Positions 50,626 to 59,600 of a stretch of 64,000 nucleotides of DNA are shown here, in pieces. The notes beneath the pieces are model-generated. The model was given only the letters and a program-made list of their open reading frames with translations. It ran no database searches and had not been told where the DNA came from. Position numbers and translations under genes: made by a program. Origin of the DNA: Streptomyces sp. CNH099 (GTDB taxonomy: Bacteria > Actinomycetota > Actinomycetes > Streptomycetales > Streptomycetaceae); contig AZWL01000020.1 in NCBI GenBank assembly GCA_000514715.1, positions 61,896 through 125,895 of the forward strand, written 5' to 3'. Numbering within the stretch: the stretch's first letter is position 1; each line of letters starts with the position of its first letter.

Positions 50626-51063
50626 GGCACCTCCTTGTTACTGCACACATTGTTGGCTCTTGGTGGAGGTGAAAACCGCAGCGGGTAGTTGACTTGCTTG
50701 CCACGTTCCTCACCTGCATGCGATTCTGCTTGCGCGCACGTAGACCAACCGGACCTCTTCAGCATCGCTTGTTGCAGGAGGCCCCTCCCGAAGACAGCGT
50801 GGTACGCGGGTCTCTCGAACCCAAGGCCAAAACGCACAACACCAGCGACGGAAGGACATACGGCCCCACACATCCGTCGCATCCTGCAGAATTGGCGGTG
50901 CACCGAGACCTGGCTCTCTTGGAACGGAAGTCGCTCTCCGCGTAGCACGGGCCTGTTCCAGTGGGGGTAATGACGCGGTGGGCGTGTCGGCCGAGGAGTG
51001 CGCATCGCGGGGCACGTAGTCAGTGCGGGGGAAGTCGGCGGGATGGCGCAGCTCAGCGGCCAG
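50626..51063. other. Gene-free stretch inside the low-GC patch
   Basis: 438 bp upstream of the unknown secreted gene. Only the ribosome site AAGGAGG near its right-hand gene end (minus strand) is clear. Several open frames exist on both strands but none has codon bias or a ribosome site. Confidence 0.45.
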
Positions 51064-51522
51064 TTATTCCCACAGCTGGTGGTCCGTGCTGCTGTCCCAC
51101 TTCCTGGTGCTCACACTCCCCGACCCCCAGGCGGTCAAGTACAGCTGAGTCCATGTGTTCTGCAGCCGGTACCCCTTGATGGTCTTCGTAATGTGCCACC
51201 TCTGGAAATTTCCGCCGTTGCACTCAAGCGTGTACACCCTCCCCTGATCGTTGCTGTCCAGACACCGGCCGGTCGCTACATTCTTGACCTGATAGTTACT
51301 CCCGCCCGGAGCGTCCGTCACCCTCCACTTCTGGTAGTTGCCACCGTTGCAGTCAAGTTCGTAGACTTTCCCCGCGCGGTCGCTGTCCAGGCAGTCTCCA
51401 CTGGTGGCCTTGTTGTTGAAGACCTCGGTTCCAGGTACCGCGGCGTGGGCCGGGATTCCCACGCCGGCGAGCCCAAGGCCCAGAGCGAATCCGCCGGCAA
51501 CGAGTGATGTCCTGAGCTTCAT
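51064..51522 (-). CDS. Secreted ricin-type beta-trefoil lectin
   Basis: 152 residues. Signal peptide to PAHA (27), then one ricin-B-like trefoil with the repeated motif TSGDCLDSDRAGKVYELDCNGGNYQKWRV and GRCLDSNDQGRVYTLECNGGNFQRWHI, and a third weaker repeat LYLTAWGSGSVSTRKWDSSTDHQLW. The QxW signatures are QKW, QRW and QLW. Unlike most actinomycete ricin domains it is not attached to an enzyme. GGAGGAAAG precedes the ATG. Binds galactose-like sugars or cell surfaces. Confidence 0.9.
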   Translation of the reverse strand: MKLRTSLVAGGFALGLGLAGVGIPAHAAVPGTEVFNNKATSGDCLDSDRAGKVYELDCNGGNYQKWRVTDAPGGSNYQVKNVATGRCLDSNDQGRVYTLECNGGNFQRWHITKTIKGYRLQNTWTQLYLTAWGSGSVSTRKWDSSTDHQLWE

Positions 51523-51861
51523 CTTTCCTCCACTTGGCTCCCCGGCAGCCTGCCACTTGCTGGCTGCTTGCCATTGCATAAATCACAGCAACGTCGGTCG
51601 TATCGTGTTCCACTATTGCGCGAGTAGACGCCGACCGCCAGACTGTTTCACCTGACTGCAAAAGTGCAGCTCAGCAGGGGGGTCAACATGACACGCGGAG
51701 GAGGGAATGGAATGCTCCGTATTCACTTCGGTGACGCCGATTCAGCCAGGACGCGTGTGGCCACCACACCCGATCCGCTCTGGTAGACGGCCGTCAGCCT
51801 GCACCGATTCCAGACGCGCCGCGGCCGATGGGCCTATGCGGGCTGGCACCGGTCGACGCGC
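51523..51861. other. Gene-free stretch at the right border of the low-GC patch
   Basis: 339 bp between the lectin start and the decayed regulator. GC content rises again from about 51780. The missing N-terminal part of the decayed regulator would be expected here but no matching frame is seen. Confidence 0.45.
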
Positions 51862-52531
51862 ATGCGGCTTCGTGTACGCGGCATCGAACGGGCCGTGCGG
51901 GAACTGCTGATCCCGCTCTTTCCCAGGGCCGCCTACTTTCCCGGCTTCCCGACCCCGGCCGAATCCGCCGCGGGGCTGGACGCCGGGCTCGAAGCCGTCG
52001 TCGCCCCCCGTCCCGCCGGGTCATGAGGGAGGTCGCCGCCCTCGACGCCGTGGTCGATGCTCCGGCGTGGGCCGCCCGGCTCGTCGACCGGCGGGCGCGG
52101 GTGGAGTTGACCGGGCTGCTGCGCGCCTACGCCGACGCCGCCCTCACCCCCTACGGCGACACCGTCGCGGCCCGCATCGAGGCCCAGCGCGGGTTGCATC
52201 TGCGGCAGCTGCGCGACGCCGGTGCCGGGGGCATGCTGGAGGACCTCGGTCCCGTGCTGCGCTGGGAGGAGCCCGTGCTGCACGCCGCCGGCTATCCCGT
52301 GGACCGGGACGTGCACCTGGACGGGCTCGGGTCCTGCGCGCCGCGGCCGCGGGGGCAACCACGGGCGAACTCGCCCGTGCCGTCGGGGTCTCCACGGCGT
52401 CCGCCAGCCGGCATGCCGGGGTGCTGCGCGAGGCCGGGCTGCTGTGCAGCAGCCGGTGCGCGGCGATGGTGCTGCACACCCTGACGCCGCTGGGCAGGGC
52501 TTTGCTCCAGCACTCACCCGCCCTTCGCTGA
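51862..52531 (+). pseudogene. Decayed ArsR/winged-helix regulator (DUF5937 type)
   Basis: Pieces of one protein lie in three frames: 51862-52026 (RGIERAVRELLIPLFPRAAYFPGFPTPAE), 52023-about 52330 (ALDAVVDAPAWAARL...LRDAGAGGMLEDLGPVLRWEEPVLHAAGYPVDRDVHLDGLG), and about 52330-52531 (VLRAAAAGATTGELARAVGVSTASASRHAGVLREAGLL...HTLTPLG). The middle piece stops where relatives continue with a ~45-residue segment before the helix-turn-helix, so there is an internal deletion plus frameshifts. The N-terminus is also missing. Not a functional gene as read. Confidence 0.75.
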
Positions 52532-52613
52532 CCACCCTGCGCTGACCACCCCGTGCTCTCCGCTCCGCGCTCACCGTCCGCCGCACCGGCCCCAAGGGCG
52601 CAGCGCCGCCAGG

Positions 52614-53246
52614 TCAGTCGAAGGACGGGCCGCGGTCGCGGGTGCGTTTGAGTTCGTAGAAGCCGTCCGTTCCCGTCACCAGCAGGACGCCGTCCCACAG
52701 GCGCGCCGCCGCCTCCCCGCGGGGCACCGGGGTGACCACCGGGCCGAAGAACGCCGTACCGTTGACGGCGATCACCGGGGTGCCGACGTCGTAGCCGACG
52801 CGGTCCATGCCGTCGCGGTGGGACTCGCGCAGCGCCGCGTCGTGGTCGGTGGAGTCCATCGCGTCGGCCAGGCCGGCGTCCAGGCCCGCCGCGGTGAGGG
52901 CGGCGGCGACGGTGGCGCGGTCGCGGGGGGCCTTGTCGTGGTGGAACCGGTTGCCGAGTTCCGTGTAGAGGCGGCCCAGGACCCCGGGGCCGTACTTCTG
53001 CCCCGCGGCGACGCAGACCCGCACCGGGCCCCAGGCGTGGTCGATCACCTCGCGGTATTTCCGCGGCAGTTCGCGGCCCTCGTTGAGCACGGCGAGGCTC
53101 ATCACGTGCCAGCGGACGACGACAGGGCGCTGCCGCTCCACCTCGTGCATCCACCGGGACGCGATCCACGCCCACGGGCACACCGGGTCGAACCAGAAGT
53201 CGGTCGTGGTCGGGGTCCGCTCGGATAGTTCGGATGGTTCGGACAA
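52614..53246 (-). CDS. DsbA-family / mycothiol-dependent reductase-like protein
   Basis: A 210-residue thioredoxin-fold protein of the DsbA type without a signal peptide, so cytoplasmic. The active site is DPVCPWAWIASRW: the first Cys of CxxC is kept and the second is Ala. The cis-Pro loop is GTPVIAVNG. This resembles the Rv2466c mycothiol-dependent nitroreductase group. A single-Cys site would need mycothiol as the resolving thiol. Start TTG 53246 with GGGAGG upstream. It follows the HemG/HemY-like gene by 73 bp on the same strand. Confidence 0.78.
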   Translation of the reverse strand: MSEPSELSERTPTTTDFWFDPVCPWAWIASRWMHEVERQRPVVVRWHVMSLAVLNEGRELPRKYREVIDHAWGPVRVCVAAGQKYGPGVLGRLYTELGNRFHHDKAPRDRATVAAALTAAGLDAGLADAMDSTDHDAALRESHRDGMDRVGYDVGTPVIAVNGTAFFGPVVTPVPRGEAAARLWDGVLLVTGTDGFYELKRTRDRGPSFD

Positions 53247-53319
53247 CTCCAGCCTCCCTGCAGGTCTTCACCGGGCGGGTGCGGCCCGCCCCCGTCTCGT
53301 ACGCCCACCGGCGCACCGC

Positions 53320-54807
53320 CTACGTGCGGTCCGCGGCCTTCCGCAGCCAGGCCAGCGCCTGGTCCGCCGCCTTCCGCGCGCTGGCCACGCACTGGCCGAC
53401 GCCCACCCCGTCGTACGCCGCCCCGCAGACCGCGAGCCCGGGGCGGGCGTCGACGGCGGCGCGGATGCGCTCGATCCGGTCCAGGTGGCCGACGGTGTAC
53501 TGCGGCACCGCGTGCTCCCAGCGGTCGACCCGCGAGTCCACCGGGTCGCCGGCCACCCCGCCGGCCGCCGCGCCCGCCGCCGCGAACTCGGTCGCCGCCA
53601 GCTCCACGAGGTCCGCGTCGTCACGCTGCAGCAGCGCGTCGTCGCCGCTGCCGCCCGCCTGGCACCGTACGATCTCGACCTCGCCGGCCAGGTGCGCCCA
53701 CTTCGCGGTCGAGAACGTCACCGCCCGGACCTTCCGGCCGTCCGCCGACGGCGCCCGGTAGCCGCTGTAGCCGAGCTTGCGCAGCCGGTCGAGCGCCTCG
53801 CGCGGGTAGGCCAGCGTGATGATCGCCGTCCCCGCGTACGGGATCTCGGCGAGCCCCGCCGCCGCCTCACCGGCCCCCGCCGGCCCGGCCAGCAACCGGC
53901 CCGCGGGCCCGGCGGGTACGGCGACGACGACGGCGTCCGCGTCGATCCGCTCGGGGCCAGAGGTGCCAGAGGCGCCAGAGGCGCCGGCGACCGTCACCTG
54001 CCAGCCGCCCTCCGCCGGCGTCAGGGCCGTCACCCGGGCGCCGGTGCGTACCGACGCCTGCGGCGAGGAGGCCCGGATCGCGTCCGCGAGCACGTGCGGC
54101 AGCGTGCCGAGCCCGTCGGGCAGCGTGGAGATGCCGGTCGGCGGCTCCTGTCCCGCCGGGGCCGGCTCGGGGAGCAGCGCGCCCGCCGCCTCGGCGAGCG
54201 AGGTGTGCCGGCGCGTCGCCGAGACCAGCGGCGCCAGCGTGGCCTCGAACGACAGCTCGTCGGCGCGGCCGAAGTAGGCGTCGGCGAGGAACGGCTCGAC
54301 GAGGCGGTCCACGACCTCCCACCCCAGCCGCCCGCCGACGAAGTCCGCGACGGAGACGTCCCCGTCCCTGTCGAGCCGCGGCAGCCGCAGGTCCTCGCGG
54401 GCACGCGCCACGCCCTCCGCGGAGAGGATGCCGGACTCCGCCAGCCCGTCCATGTCGGCGGGTACGCCCATGAACTGGCGGGCGGGCAGCGGGCGGAGGT
54501 CGCCCCTGGTCCAGATCGCGGTGGCGGTGGTGCTCGCGGACACCACCTGCTCGCCGAGCCCGGCCGCCTTGAGCAGCCTGGCGGTCTTGGGGCGGCGGGC
54601 GTACGTGGAGTCCGCGCCCACGTCGACGGTCACCCCGCCCACCTCGGCGGCCTCCAGCTGCCCGCCGATCCTGGGCGACGCCTCCAGGACCGTCACCCGC
54701 ACCGGCTCGTCGCGCAGGAAGAACGCCGCCGCCAGCCCCGCGATGCCGCCTCCGACGACGACCACGTGCGGCGCTGCGGTCGTCCGGTCCGTTCCCTTGT
54801 CCGCCAT
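53320..54807 (-). CDS. hemY: Protoporphyrinogen/coproporphyrinogen III oxidase (HemG/HemY type)
   Basis: A 495-residue FAD enzyme of heme synthesis. FAD-binding VVVVGGGIAGLAAAFFLRDEPVRVTVLEASPRIGGQL at the N-terminus; central GADSTYARRPKTARLLKAAGLG, FVGGRLGWEVVDRLVEPFLADAYFG, ISTLPDGLGTLPHVLADAI; C-terminal RIRAAVDARPGLAVCGAAYDGVGVGQCVASARKAADQAL. In Gram-positive bacteria this group oxidises coproporphyrinogen III. A small GASGASGTSG repeat interrupts one loop. The usual hemE and hemQ neighbours are absent, so this may be a second copy. Confidence 0.88.
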   Translation of the reverse strand: MADKGTDRTTAAPHVVVVGGGIAGLAAAFFLRDEPVRVTVLEASPRIGGQLEAAEVGGVTVDVGADSTYARRPKTARLLKAAGLGEQVVSASTTATAIWTRGDLRPLPARQFMGVPADMDGLAESGILSAEGVARAREDLRLPRLDRDGDVSVADFVGGRLGWEVVDRLVEPFLADAYFGRADELSFEATLAPLVSATRRHTSLAEAAGALLPEPAPAGQEPPTGISTLPDGLGTLPHVLADAIRASSPQASVRTGARVTALTPAEGGWQVTVAGASGASGTSGPERIDADAVVVAVPAGPAGRLLAGPAGAGEAAAGLAEIPYAGTAIITLAYPREALDRLRKLGYSGYRAPSADGRKVRAVTFSTAKWAHLAGEVEIVRCQAGGSGDDALLQRDDADLVELAATEFAAAGAAAGGVAGDPVDSRVDRWEHAVPQYTVGHLDRIERIRAAVDARPGLAVCGAAYDGVGVGQCVASARKAADQALAWLRKAADRT

Positions 54808-55095
54808 TCCGCCTGCTCCCTCGTGGATAACGGTGTCGTCCCAGTCTGGGAGGAGCCGCCGGGAGTCCCGGTGGAGCGGGAGTGGACCCCGGCCCGCCCC
54901 GCACACCCGCCCCGCACCCCCGGCCCCGCGCCCCGCTCCCCCGCCCCGTCCGCACGCTCCAGCGAACTTCGTCCCGCCTCCGGCTGATCCTTGAGAGCCG
55001 CGGCCCAAGGTGGCGGTGGCCGGCTTCCGTACGACGGGCGCCGCGCAGCCGTTCCGCATGCGGATCCGCCGGAAGTCCGAGGAGGAGTCGAACAG

Positions 55096-55428
55096 ATGCG
55101 TTTCGTGAAGGTCTGTCCCCTGGACAAGATCCCGGCCGACGGCGCGCTCGCGGTGGAGATCGACGACACGCCGGTCGCGGTGGTCCGCAGCGGCGGCAGC
55201 GTGTACGCGGTCAGCGACATCTGCTCCCACGCCGAGGTCTCGCTCTCCGAGGGCGAGGTCTACGACACCACGGTCGAGTGCTGGCTGCACGGCTCCTGCT
55301 TCGACCTGCGCACCGGCGAGCCCACGAACCCGCCGGCGACGGAGCCGATCGCCACCTACGAGGTCAGGGTCGAGGGCGACGAGGTGTACGTCGCGTTCGA
55401 CGCCGAGGACGAGCCGCCGCGGACGTGA
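55096..55428 (+). CDS. Rieske [2Fe-2S] ferredoxin
   Basis: A 110-residue Rieske protein of non-heme iron oxygenase ferredoxin type. Cluster ligands are visible as CSHAEVSL and CWLHGSCFDLRTG. ATG 55096 follows GGAGGAG. It would pass electrons to an oxygenase. The next genes are a C26-like protein and a FAD monooxygenase on the same strand with short gaps, but no Rieske oxygenase large subunit is in the window. Confidence 0.9.
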   Translation: MRFVKVCPLDKIPADGALAVEIDDTPVAVVRSGGSVYAVSDICSHAEVSLSEGEVYDTTVECWLHGSCFDLRTGEPTNPPATEPIATYEVRVEGDEVYVAFDAEDEPPRT

Positions 55429-55437
55429 GGAAGAGCC

Positions 55438-56223
55438 ATGGACACTGCGTCGAACGGATCGGCGGCCGTGCCCGCCACCGCCGGCCGGCCGGTGGTCGGC
55501 ATCCTCGCGCGCACGGCGCCGGTGACGCTGCAGGGCGTCGGGATGACCGTGAGCCTGACCCTGCAGCGGCACGTGGACTTCCTCGCCGCCGCCGGCTGCG
55601 CCCCCGTACTGCTGCCGCTGCTGCCCGGCGGCGCGGACTTCCCCGTGCCGCTCGACGGGCTGCTGCTCCCCGGCGGCCCGGACCTGGACCCGGCGCTGTA
55701 CGGCGGCGTCCCGCACCCGCTGACGCGCGGCGCGAACCCGCGCCTGGACCGCGCCGAACTGGCGCTGGCGCGGGCGGCGCTGGCCACGGGGCTGCCCGTG
55801 CTCGGCATCTGCCGCGGCATGCAGCTGCTCAACGTGCTCCACGGCGGCACGCTGCACCAGCACCTCCCGGCGGTCACCGGCGACGACCGGCACAGCCCTC
55901 AGACGGCGGCGTACACCCTCGGCCGGCACCGCCTGGACGTCGTGCCCGGCAGCCGCGTCGCGCAGGTGCTGGCCGGCGGCGGGACCGAGGCCGCCTGCCA
56001 CCACCACCAGGCGGTCGACCGGCTCGGCGCCGGTCTCCTCGTTTCCGCCCGCGCCTCCGACGGAGTCATCGAGGCGGTCGAGGCCGTCGACCACCCGTTC
56101 GCGCTCGGCGTGCAGTGGGAGGCCGGCCAGACCGACGACGAGCGGCTGCACCGGGCCCTGGCCGAGGCCGCGACCGCCGGTTCCGCCCGTACGTCCCGTG
56201 GCGCCGCCACCGACATCACCTGA
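55438..56223 (+). CDS. Class I glutamine-amidotransferase-like protein (peptidase C26)
   Basis: A 261-residue protein of the gamma-glutamyl-GABA hydrolase family. It keeps LLLPGGPDLDPALYGG and the nucleophile elbow GICRGMQLLN. A His pair in ACHHHQAVDRLG follows. The usual WHPE catalytic dyad is replaced by GVQWEAG, so classic amidase activity is doubtful. ATG 55438 lies 9 bp after the Rieske gene stop, in an apparent operon. Confidence 0.82.
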   Translation: MDTASNGSAAVPATAGRPVVGILARTAPVTLQGVGMTVSLTLQRHVDFLAAAGCAPVLLPLLPGGADFPVPLDGLLLPGGPDLDPALYGGVPHPLTRGANPRLDRAELALARAALATGLPVLGICRGMQLLNVLHGGTLHQHLPAVTGDDRHSPQTAAYTLGRHRLDVVPGSRVAQVLAGGGTEAACHHHQAVDRLGAGLLVSARASDGVIEAVEAVDHPFALGVQWEAGQTDDERLHRALAEAATAGSARTSRGAATDIT

Positions 56224-56264
56224 CGCCGCCCGCCCGGGGCCGTCACCTTCCGGAAGGACGAAAA

Positions 56265-58043
56265 GTGGGAGCAGTGGAAGTTCCTGTGCTGATCGTGGGC
56301 GGCGGCGGCTGCGGCCTGTCCGCGTCCAACTTCCTGTCCGACCACGGTGTCGGCCACCTCCTGGTGGAGCGGCACGCGGACACCGCGAACGTGCCGAAGG
56401 CGCACTACCTCAACCAGCGCACCATGGCGATCTTCCGCCAGCACGGCCTCGACGGGCCGATGACCGCACAGGGCGCGCCGCTGCCGAAGTTCGGTGCGCT
56501 GCGCTGGCTGACCTCGCTCGGCGGCGACCGGGAGCGCGACGGGCAGCTGATCCACGAGCTGGACGCGTTCGGCGGCGGCTCGCTGCGCGAGCGGTACGCC
56601 GAGGCCGGGCCCGTCCTGCCGGTCAAGCTGCCGCAGGTGCGGCTGGAGCCGATCCTGCGCCGCTACGCCGAGGAGCAGAACCCCGGCCGGATCCTGTTCG
56701 GCCACGAGATGACGGGGTTCACCGACCACGGCGACCGCGTCACCGCGGAGGTGCGCGACCGGTCGACGGGCGGGACCACGACGGTCACCGCGCGGTACCT
56801 CCTGGGCGCCGACGGCGGGCGTACCGTCGGCCAGGCGCTCGGGGTGCCGATGCAGGGCGTGCACGGGCTGCTCGACGTCACCACCGCGTACTTCTCCGCC
56901 GACCTGTCGCCGTGGTGGCGGGAGGGCACGCTGCTCACCCACTTCCTCAACGCCTACGACGCCGGCCTGTCCAGCAACCTCATCGAGATGGGGCCGACCT
57001 GGGGCCGGCACTGCGAGGAGTGGGTGCTGCACTTCCCGCCGAGCGACAACCTCGACGAAGAGTTCGTCGTCGCCCGGATCCGCGAACTCCTCGGCCTGCC
57101 CGGGCTGGAGCTGACGCTGCACCACGTGACGAACTGGACCGTGGAGGCGCTGCTCGCCGAGCGCTACCGGGTGGGCCGGGTGCTGCTCGCCGGCGACTCC
57201 GCGCACCGCCAGCCGCCCACGGTCGGCCTCGGCCTCAACTCGGGGATCCAGGACGCGCACAACCTCGCCTGGAAGCTCGCCGCGGTGCTCTCCGGGCGCG
57301 CGGACGACAGCCTGCTGGACAGCTACGAGGACGAGCGGCGCCCGGTGTGCCGGCACAACGTCGACTGGGCGGTGTCCGCGGCGCAGCACCACCAGATGAT
57401 GCTGGACGGCCTCGGCCTCGGCCCGCACGCGCCGGCGGCGCGCAGGGAGCGGATGTTCGCCTCGTTCTTCGACCCGTCGCCGCTGCGCGCGGTCGTACGG
57501 GCGCGCACGGCGGAGGTCCTCGACACGCACCGGGCGGCCTGTCACGCGCACGACCTGGAGATGGGCTTCGCGTACGAGGACGGGGCGCTCGTCCCCGACG
57601 GGACCGAGCCGCCCGAGCGCGCGCCGATGCGCGACGTGTACCGCCCCACCACGCGCCCCGGGCACCTGCTGCCGCACGCCTGGCTCTCCCGGGACGGCGA
57701 GCGGCTGTCAACGCACGACCTGATCGGCGTCAGCACGGGCTTCGTCCTGCTCGCCGGGCCGGCCGGGAAGGCGTGGTGCGACGCCGCGGCGGAGGCGTCC
57801 GAGAAGTTCTCGGTGCCGATCGCCACGGCCCGTATCGGCGAGGGCGCCGAGTACGCGGACGTGGACGGCAGGTGGGCGGCGTTCCGCGGGATCGGCGACG
57901 ACGGCGCGGTGCTGGTGCGCCCCGACAACCACGTGGCCTGGCGCAGCGTCCGGGCCCGGGAGAATCCCGCGGGGCTCCTGGCGCACGCGCTGTCCCGCAT
58001 CCTGGACCGGCAAAAGAGCGGCGCGGAAATTCCCGCGCGCTGA
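56265..58043 (+). CDS. FAD-dependent aromatic hydroxylase (PheA/TfdB family)
   Basis: A 592-residue flavoprotein monooxygenase. FAD site PVLIVGGGGCGLSASNFLSDHG; DG fingerprint LLGADGGRTVGQALG; GD motif VLLAGDSAHRQPPTVGLGLNSGIQDAHNLAWKLAAVL. A C-terminal thioredoxin-like domain is present (HDLIGVSTGFVLLAGPAG...VLVRPDNHVAWRS). Such enzymes hydroxylate phenols and polycyclic aromatic polyketides. GTG 56265 follows GGAAGGACG. Position next to SARP and methyltransferase genes suggests a natural-product tailoring role. Confidence 0.9.
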   Translation: MGAVEVPVLIVGGGGCGLSASNFLSDHGVGHLLVERHADTANVPKAHYLNQRTMAIFRQHGLDGPMTAQGAPLPKFGALRWLTSLGGDRERDGQLIHELDAFGGGSLRERYAEAGPVLPVKLPQVRLEPILRRYAEEQNPGRILFGHEMTGFTDHGDRVTAEVRDRSTGGTTTVTARYLLGADGGRTVGQALGVPMQGVHGLLDVTTAYFSADLSPWWREGTLLTHFLNAYDAGLSSNLIEMGPTWGRHCEEWVLHFPPSDNLDEEFVVARIRELLGLPGLELTLHHVTNWTVEALLAERYRVGRVLLAGDSAHRQPPTVGLGLNSGIQDAHNLAWKLAAVLSGRADDSLLDSYEDERRPVCRHNVDWAVSAAQHHQMMLDGLGLGPHAPAARRERMFASFFDPSPLRAVVRARTAEVLDTHRAACHAHDLEMGFAYEDGALVPDGTEPPERAPMRDVYRPTTRPGHLLPHAWLSRDGERLSTHDLIGVSTGFVLLAGPAGKAWCDAAAEASEKFSVPIATARIGEGAEYADVDGRWAAFRGIGDDGAVLVRPDNHVAWRSVRARENPAGLLAHALSRILDRQKSGAEIPAR

Positions 58044-58451
58044 CGCGCGGTTCACATAAACCCCCAACGGAAACACCTCCCCCACGGCATGCACTCCGCC
58101 ACCGCTGAAATCTGGCGTCACACGCGTCAACCCGGCCCAGATCGTCGCACCGCAGGAGTGTAAGCACAGATGCCAGGCCGATGGCATAGCGGCGACGCAC
58201 TTGCCTCTTACGCCGATGCGCCGAGACAATCTCGCAGGTCCACACGGTACGCGTGGAGCGCGGGAAGCGCGGCGTCAGAGGGGCGCCGGAGCAGCGCTGG
58301 AGTGTCCGTGGAGCCGGGCCCGCCCATTGACTAACGTGCACGCCGGTTCGGTTCACAGGAAAGGCTGCGGGGCGTGTCCTTTCGGCGGGCCCCGCGGATC
58401 GGATTCCGTGCCGGCGCGTCACCGTACGGCCGGTGGATTGGGGGAGAATCT
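58044..58451. other. Long upstream region of the SARP gene
   Basis: 408 bp without a gene. A TTGACT (58327-58332) with a weak -10 near 58350 is the only promoter-like pair. Imperfect repeats of CGTCACACGCGTCA (around 58110) could be SARP heptamer-type sites. The SARP frame is open further upstream from 58374 but the internal GTG is better supported. Confidence 0.45.
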
Positions 58452-59276
58452 GTGAGGGCAAAGGTTCTTGGCCCGCTGCGAGCCGCCGTCAACGGGATGG
58501 AAATCGTCCCGACGGCGAGTAAGCCGCGTCAGATACTCGCACTGTTGGCGCTGCACCCCGGCCGGGTGGTTCCGGTCTCCACGCTCATGGAGGAGATCTG
58601 GGGCACCGATCTGCCCGCCAGCGCGCTGACCACACTGCAGACCTACATCCTCCAGCTGCGCCGCCGGCTGAGCGCCGCGATGGGCTCGGACGGACCCGGC
58701 ACCGCGAAGGACGTGCTCGTCACCCGCTACGGCGGCTACCTGCTGCGGATCCCGCCGCAGGAGGTCGACGTGCACACGTACGAGCACCTGGTGTCGGCGG
58801 GGCTGCGGGCGTTCGACGCGGAGCGCAACGACCGGCTGGCCGCGTCGCTGTTCCGCCGCGCGCTCGACCTGTGGGACGGGCCCGCGCTGGTGGACGTGCG
58901 CGTGGGCCCCGTGCTGGAGATAGAGGCGGCGCGGCTGGAGGAGAGCAGGCTGGTCACCCTCGAACGGCGGATCGACATGGAGCTGCGGCTCGGCCGGCAC
59001 AGCGAGTGCATCGCGGAGCTGACCGATCTGATCGCGCGCCACCCCGAGCACGAGGGCCTGCACTCGCAGGCGATGGTCGCGCTGTACCGCTCGGGCCGCC
59101 AGGCGACCGCCCTGGACGTCTACCGGCGGCTGCGCATACGGCTGATCGAGGACCTGGGCGTGGATCCGTCGCCGCAGCTGCAGCGGCTGCACCAGGCGAT
59201 CCTGGCCGTCGACCCGCAGCTCGACGTGATCGCCGACCCCCGGCGGTCGTCCACCTTCGACCGCTACGCGAGCTGA
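58452..59276 (+). CDS. SARP-family antibiotic regulator
   Basis: A 274-residue Streptomyces antibiotic regulatory protein, DnrI/ActII-ORF4 size. The N-terminal OmpR-like winged helix is AKVLGPLRAAVNGMEIVPTASKPRQILALLALHPGRVVPVSTLMEEIWG, and TLQTYILQLRRRL is the recognition region. The bacterial transcriptional activation domain follows (RRALDLWDGPALVDV, RLVTLERRIDMELRLGRHSECIAEL). GTG 58452 follows GGGGAG. It should activate the natural-product genes nearby. Confidence 0.93.
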   Translation: MRAKVLGPLRAAVNGMEIVPTASKPRQILALLALHPGRVVPVSTLMEEIWGTDLPASALTTLQTYILQLRRRLSAAMGSDGPGTAKDVLVTRYGGYLLRIPPQEVDVHTYEHLVSAGLRAFDAERNDRLAASLFRRALDLWDGPALVDVRVGPVLEIEAARLEESRLVTLERRIDMELRLGRHSECIAELTDLIARHPEHEGLHSQAMVALYRSGRQATALDVYRRLRIRLIEDLGVDPSPQLQRLHQAILAVDPQLDVIADPRRSSTFDRYAS

Positions 59277-59600
59277 AGCGGCCGGGGCGCCCGCGGCCCC
59301 CGGCCGGCCGGGCCCGGAAGGCCACGGCCTTCCGGGCCCGGCCCATGCCGCCGTACGGACGCTGTCCGGTCGGAGCACGAGCCGCTACCCGGATGCAGGA
59401 CGGCGCGGTACGGACGCAGTACGGATGCGGCCTCGGCGCCGCCGGGCCGTGCCCGTTTCCACGGGCGCACTGCCCGTACGTGCGCCGCCTCGTCCCTCCG
59501 GTCCCACCCGTATCGACTGAAGAAAATTCGCAGTTGGACGCGCGAAGAGCCACCGCCGGGGTCGCTCGGGCACTGCCGCACGGACGGTTCCGCGGCGGGC
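59277..59600. other. Convergent gap between SARP and StrR-like genes
   Basis: 324 bp with one strong hairpin near the left end (59310-59339). The remainder has no gene or recognisable site. Confidence 0.5.
59310..59339. terminator. 14-bp inverted repeat terminator
   Basis: GGGCCCGGAAGGCC (59310-59323) and its complement (59326-59339), about 35 bp after the SARP stop. Confidence 0.65.

Noticed and set aside
58374..58451. Longer N-terminus for the SARP protein
   Set aside because: The extra residues lie upstream of the conserved start pattern RAKVLGPLRA, and GTG 58452 has its own GGGGAG.
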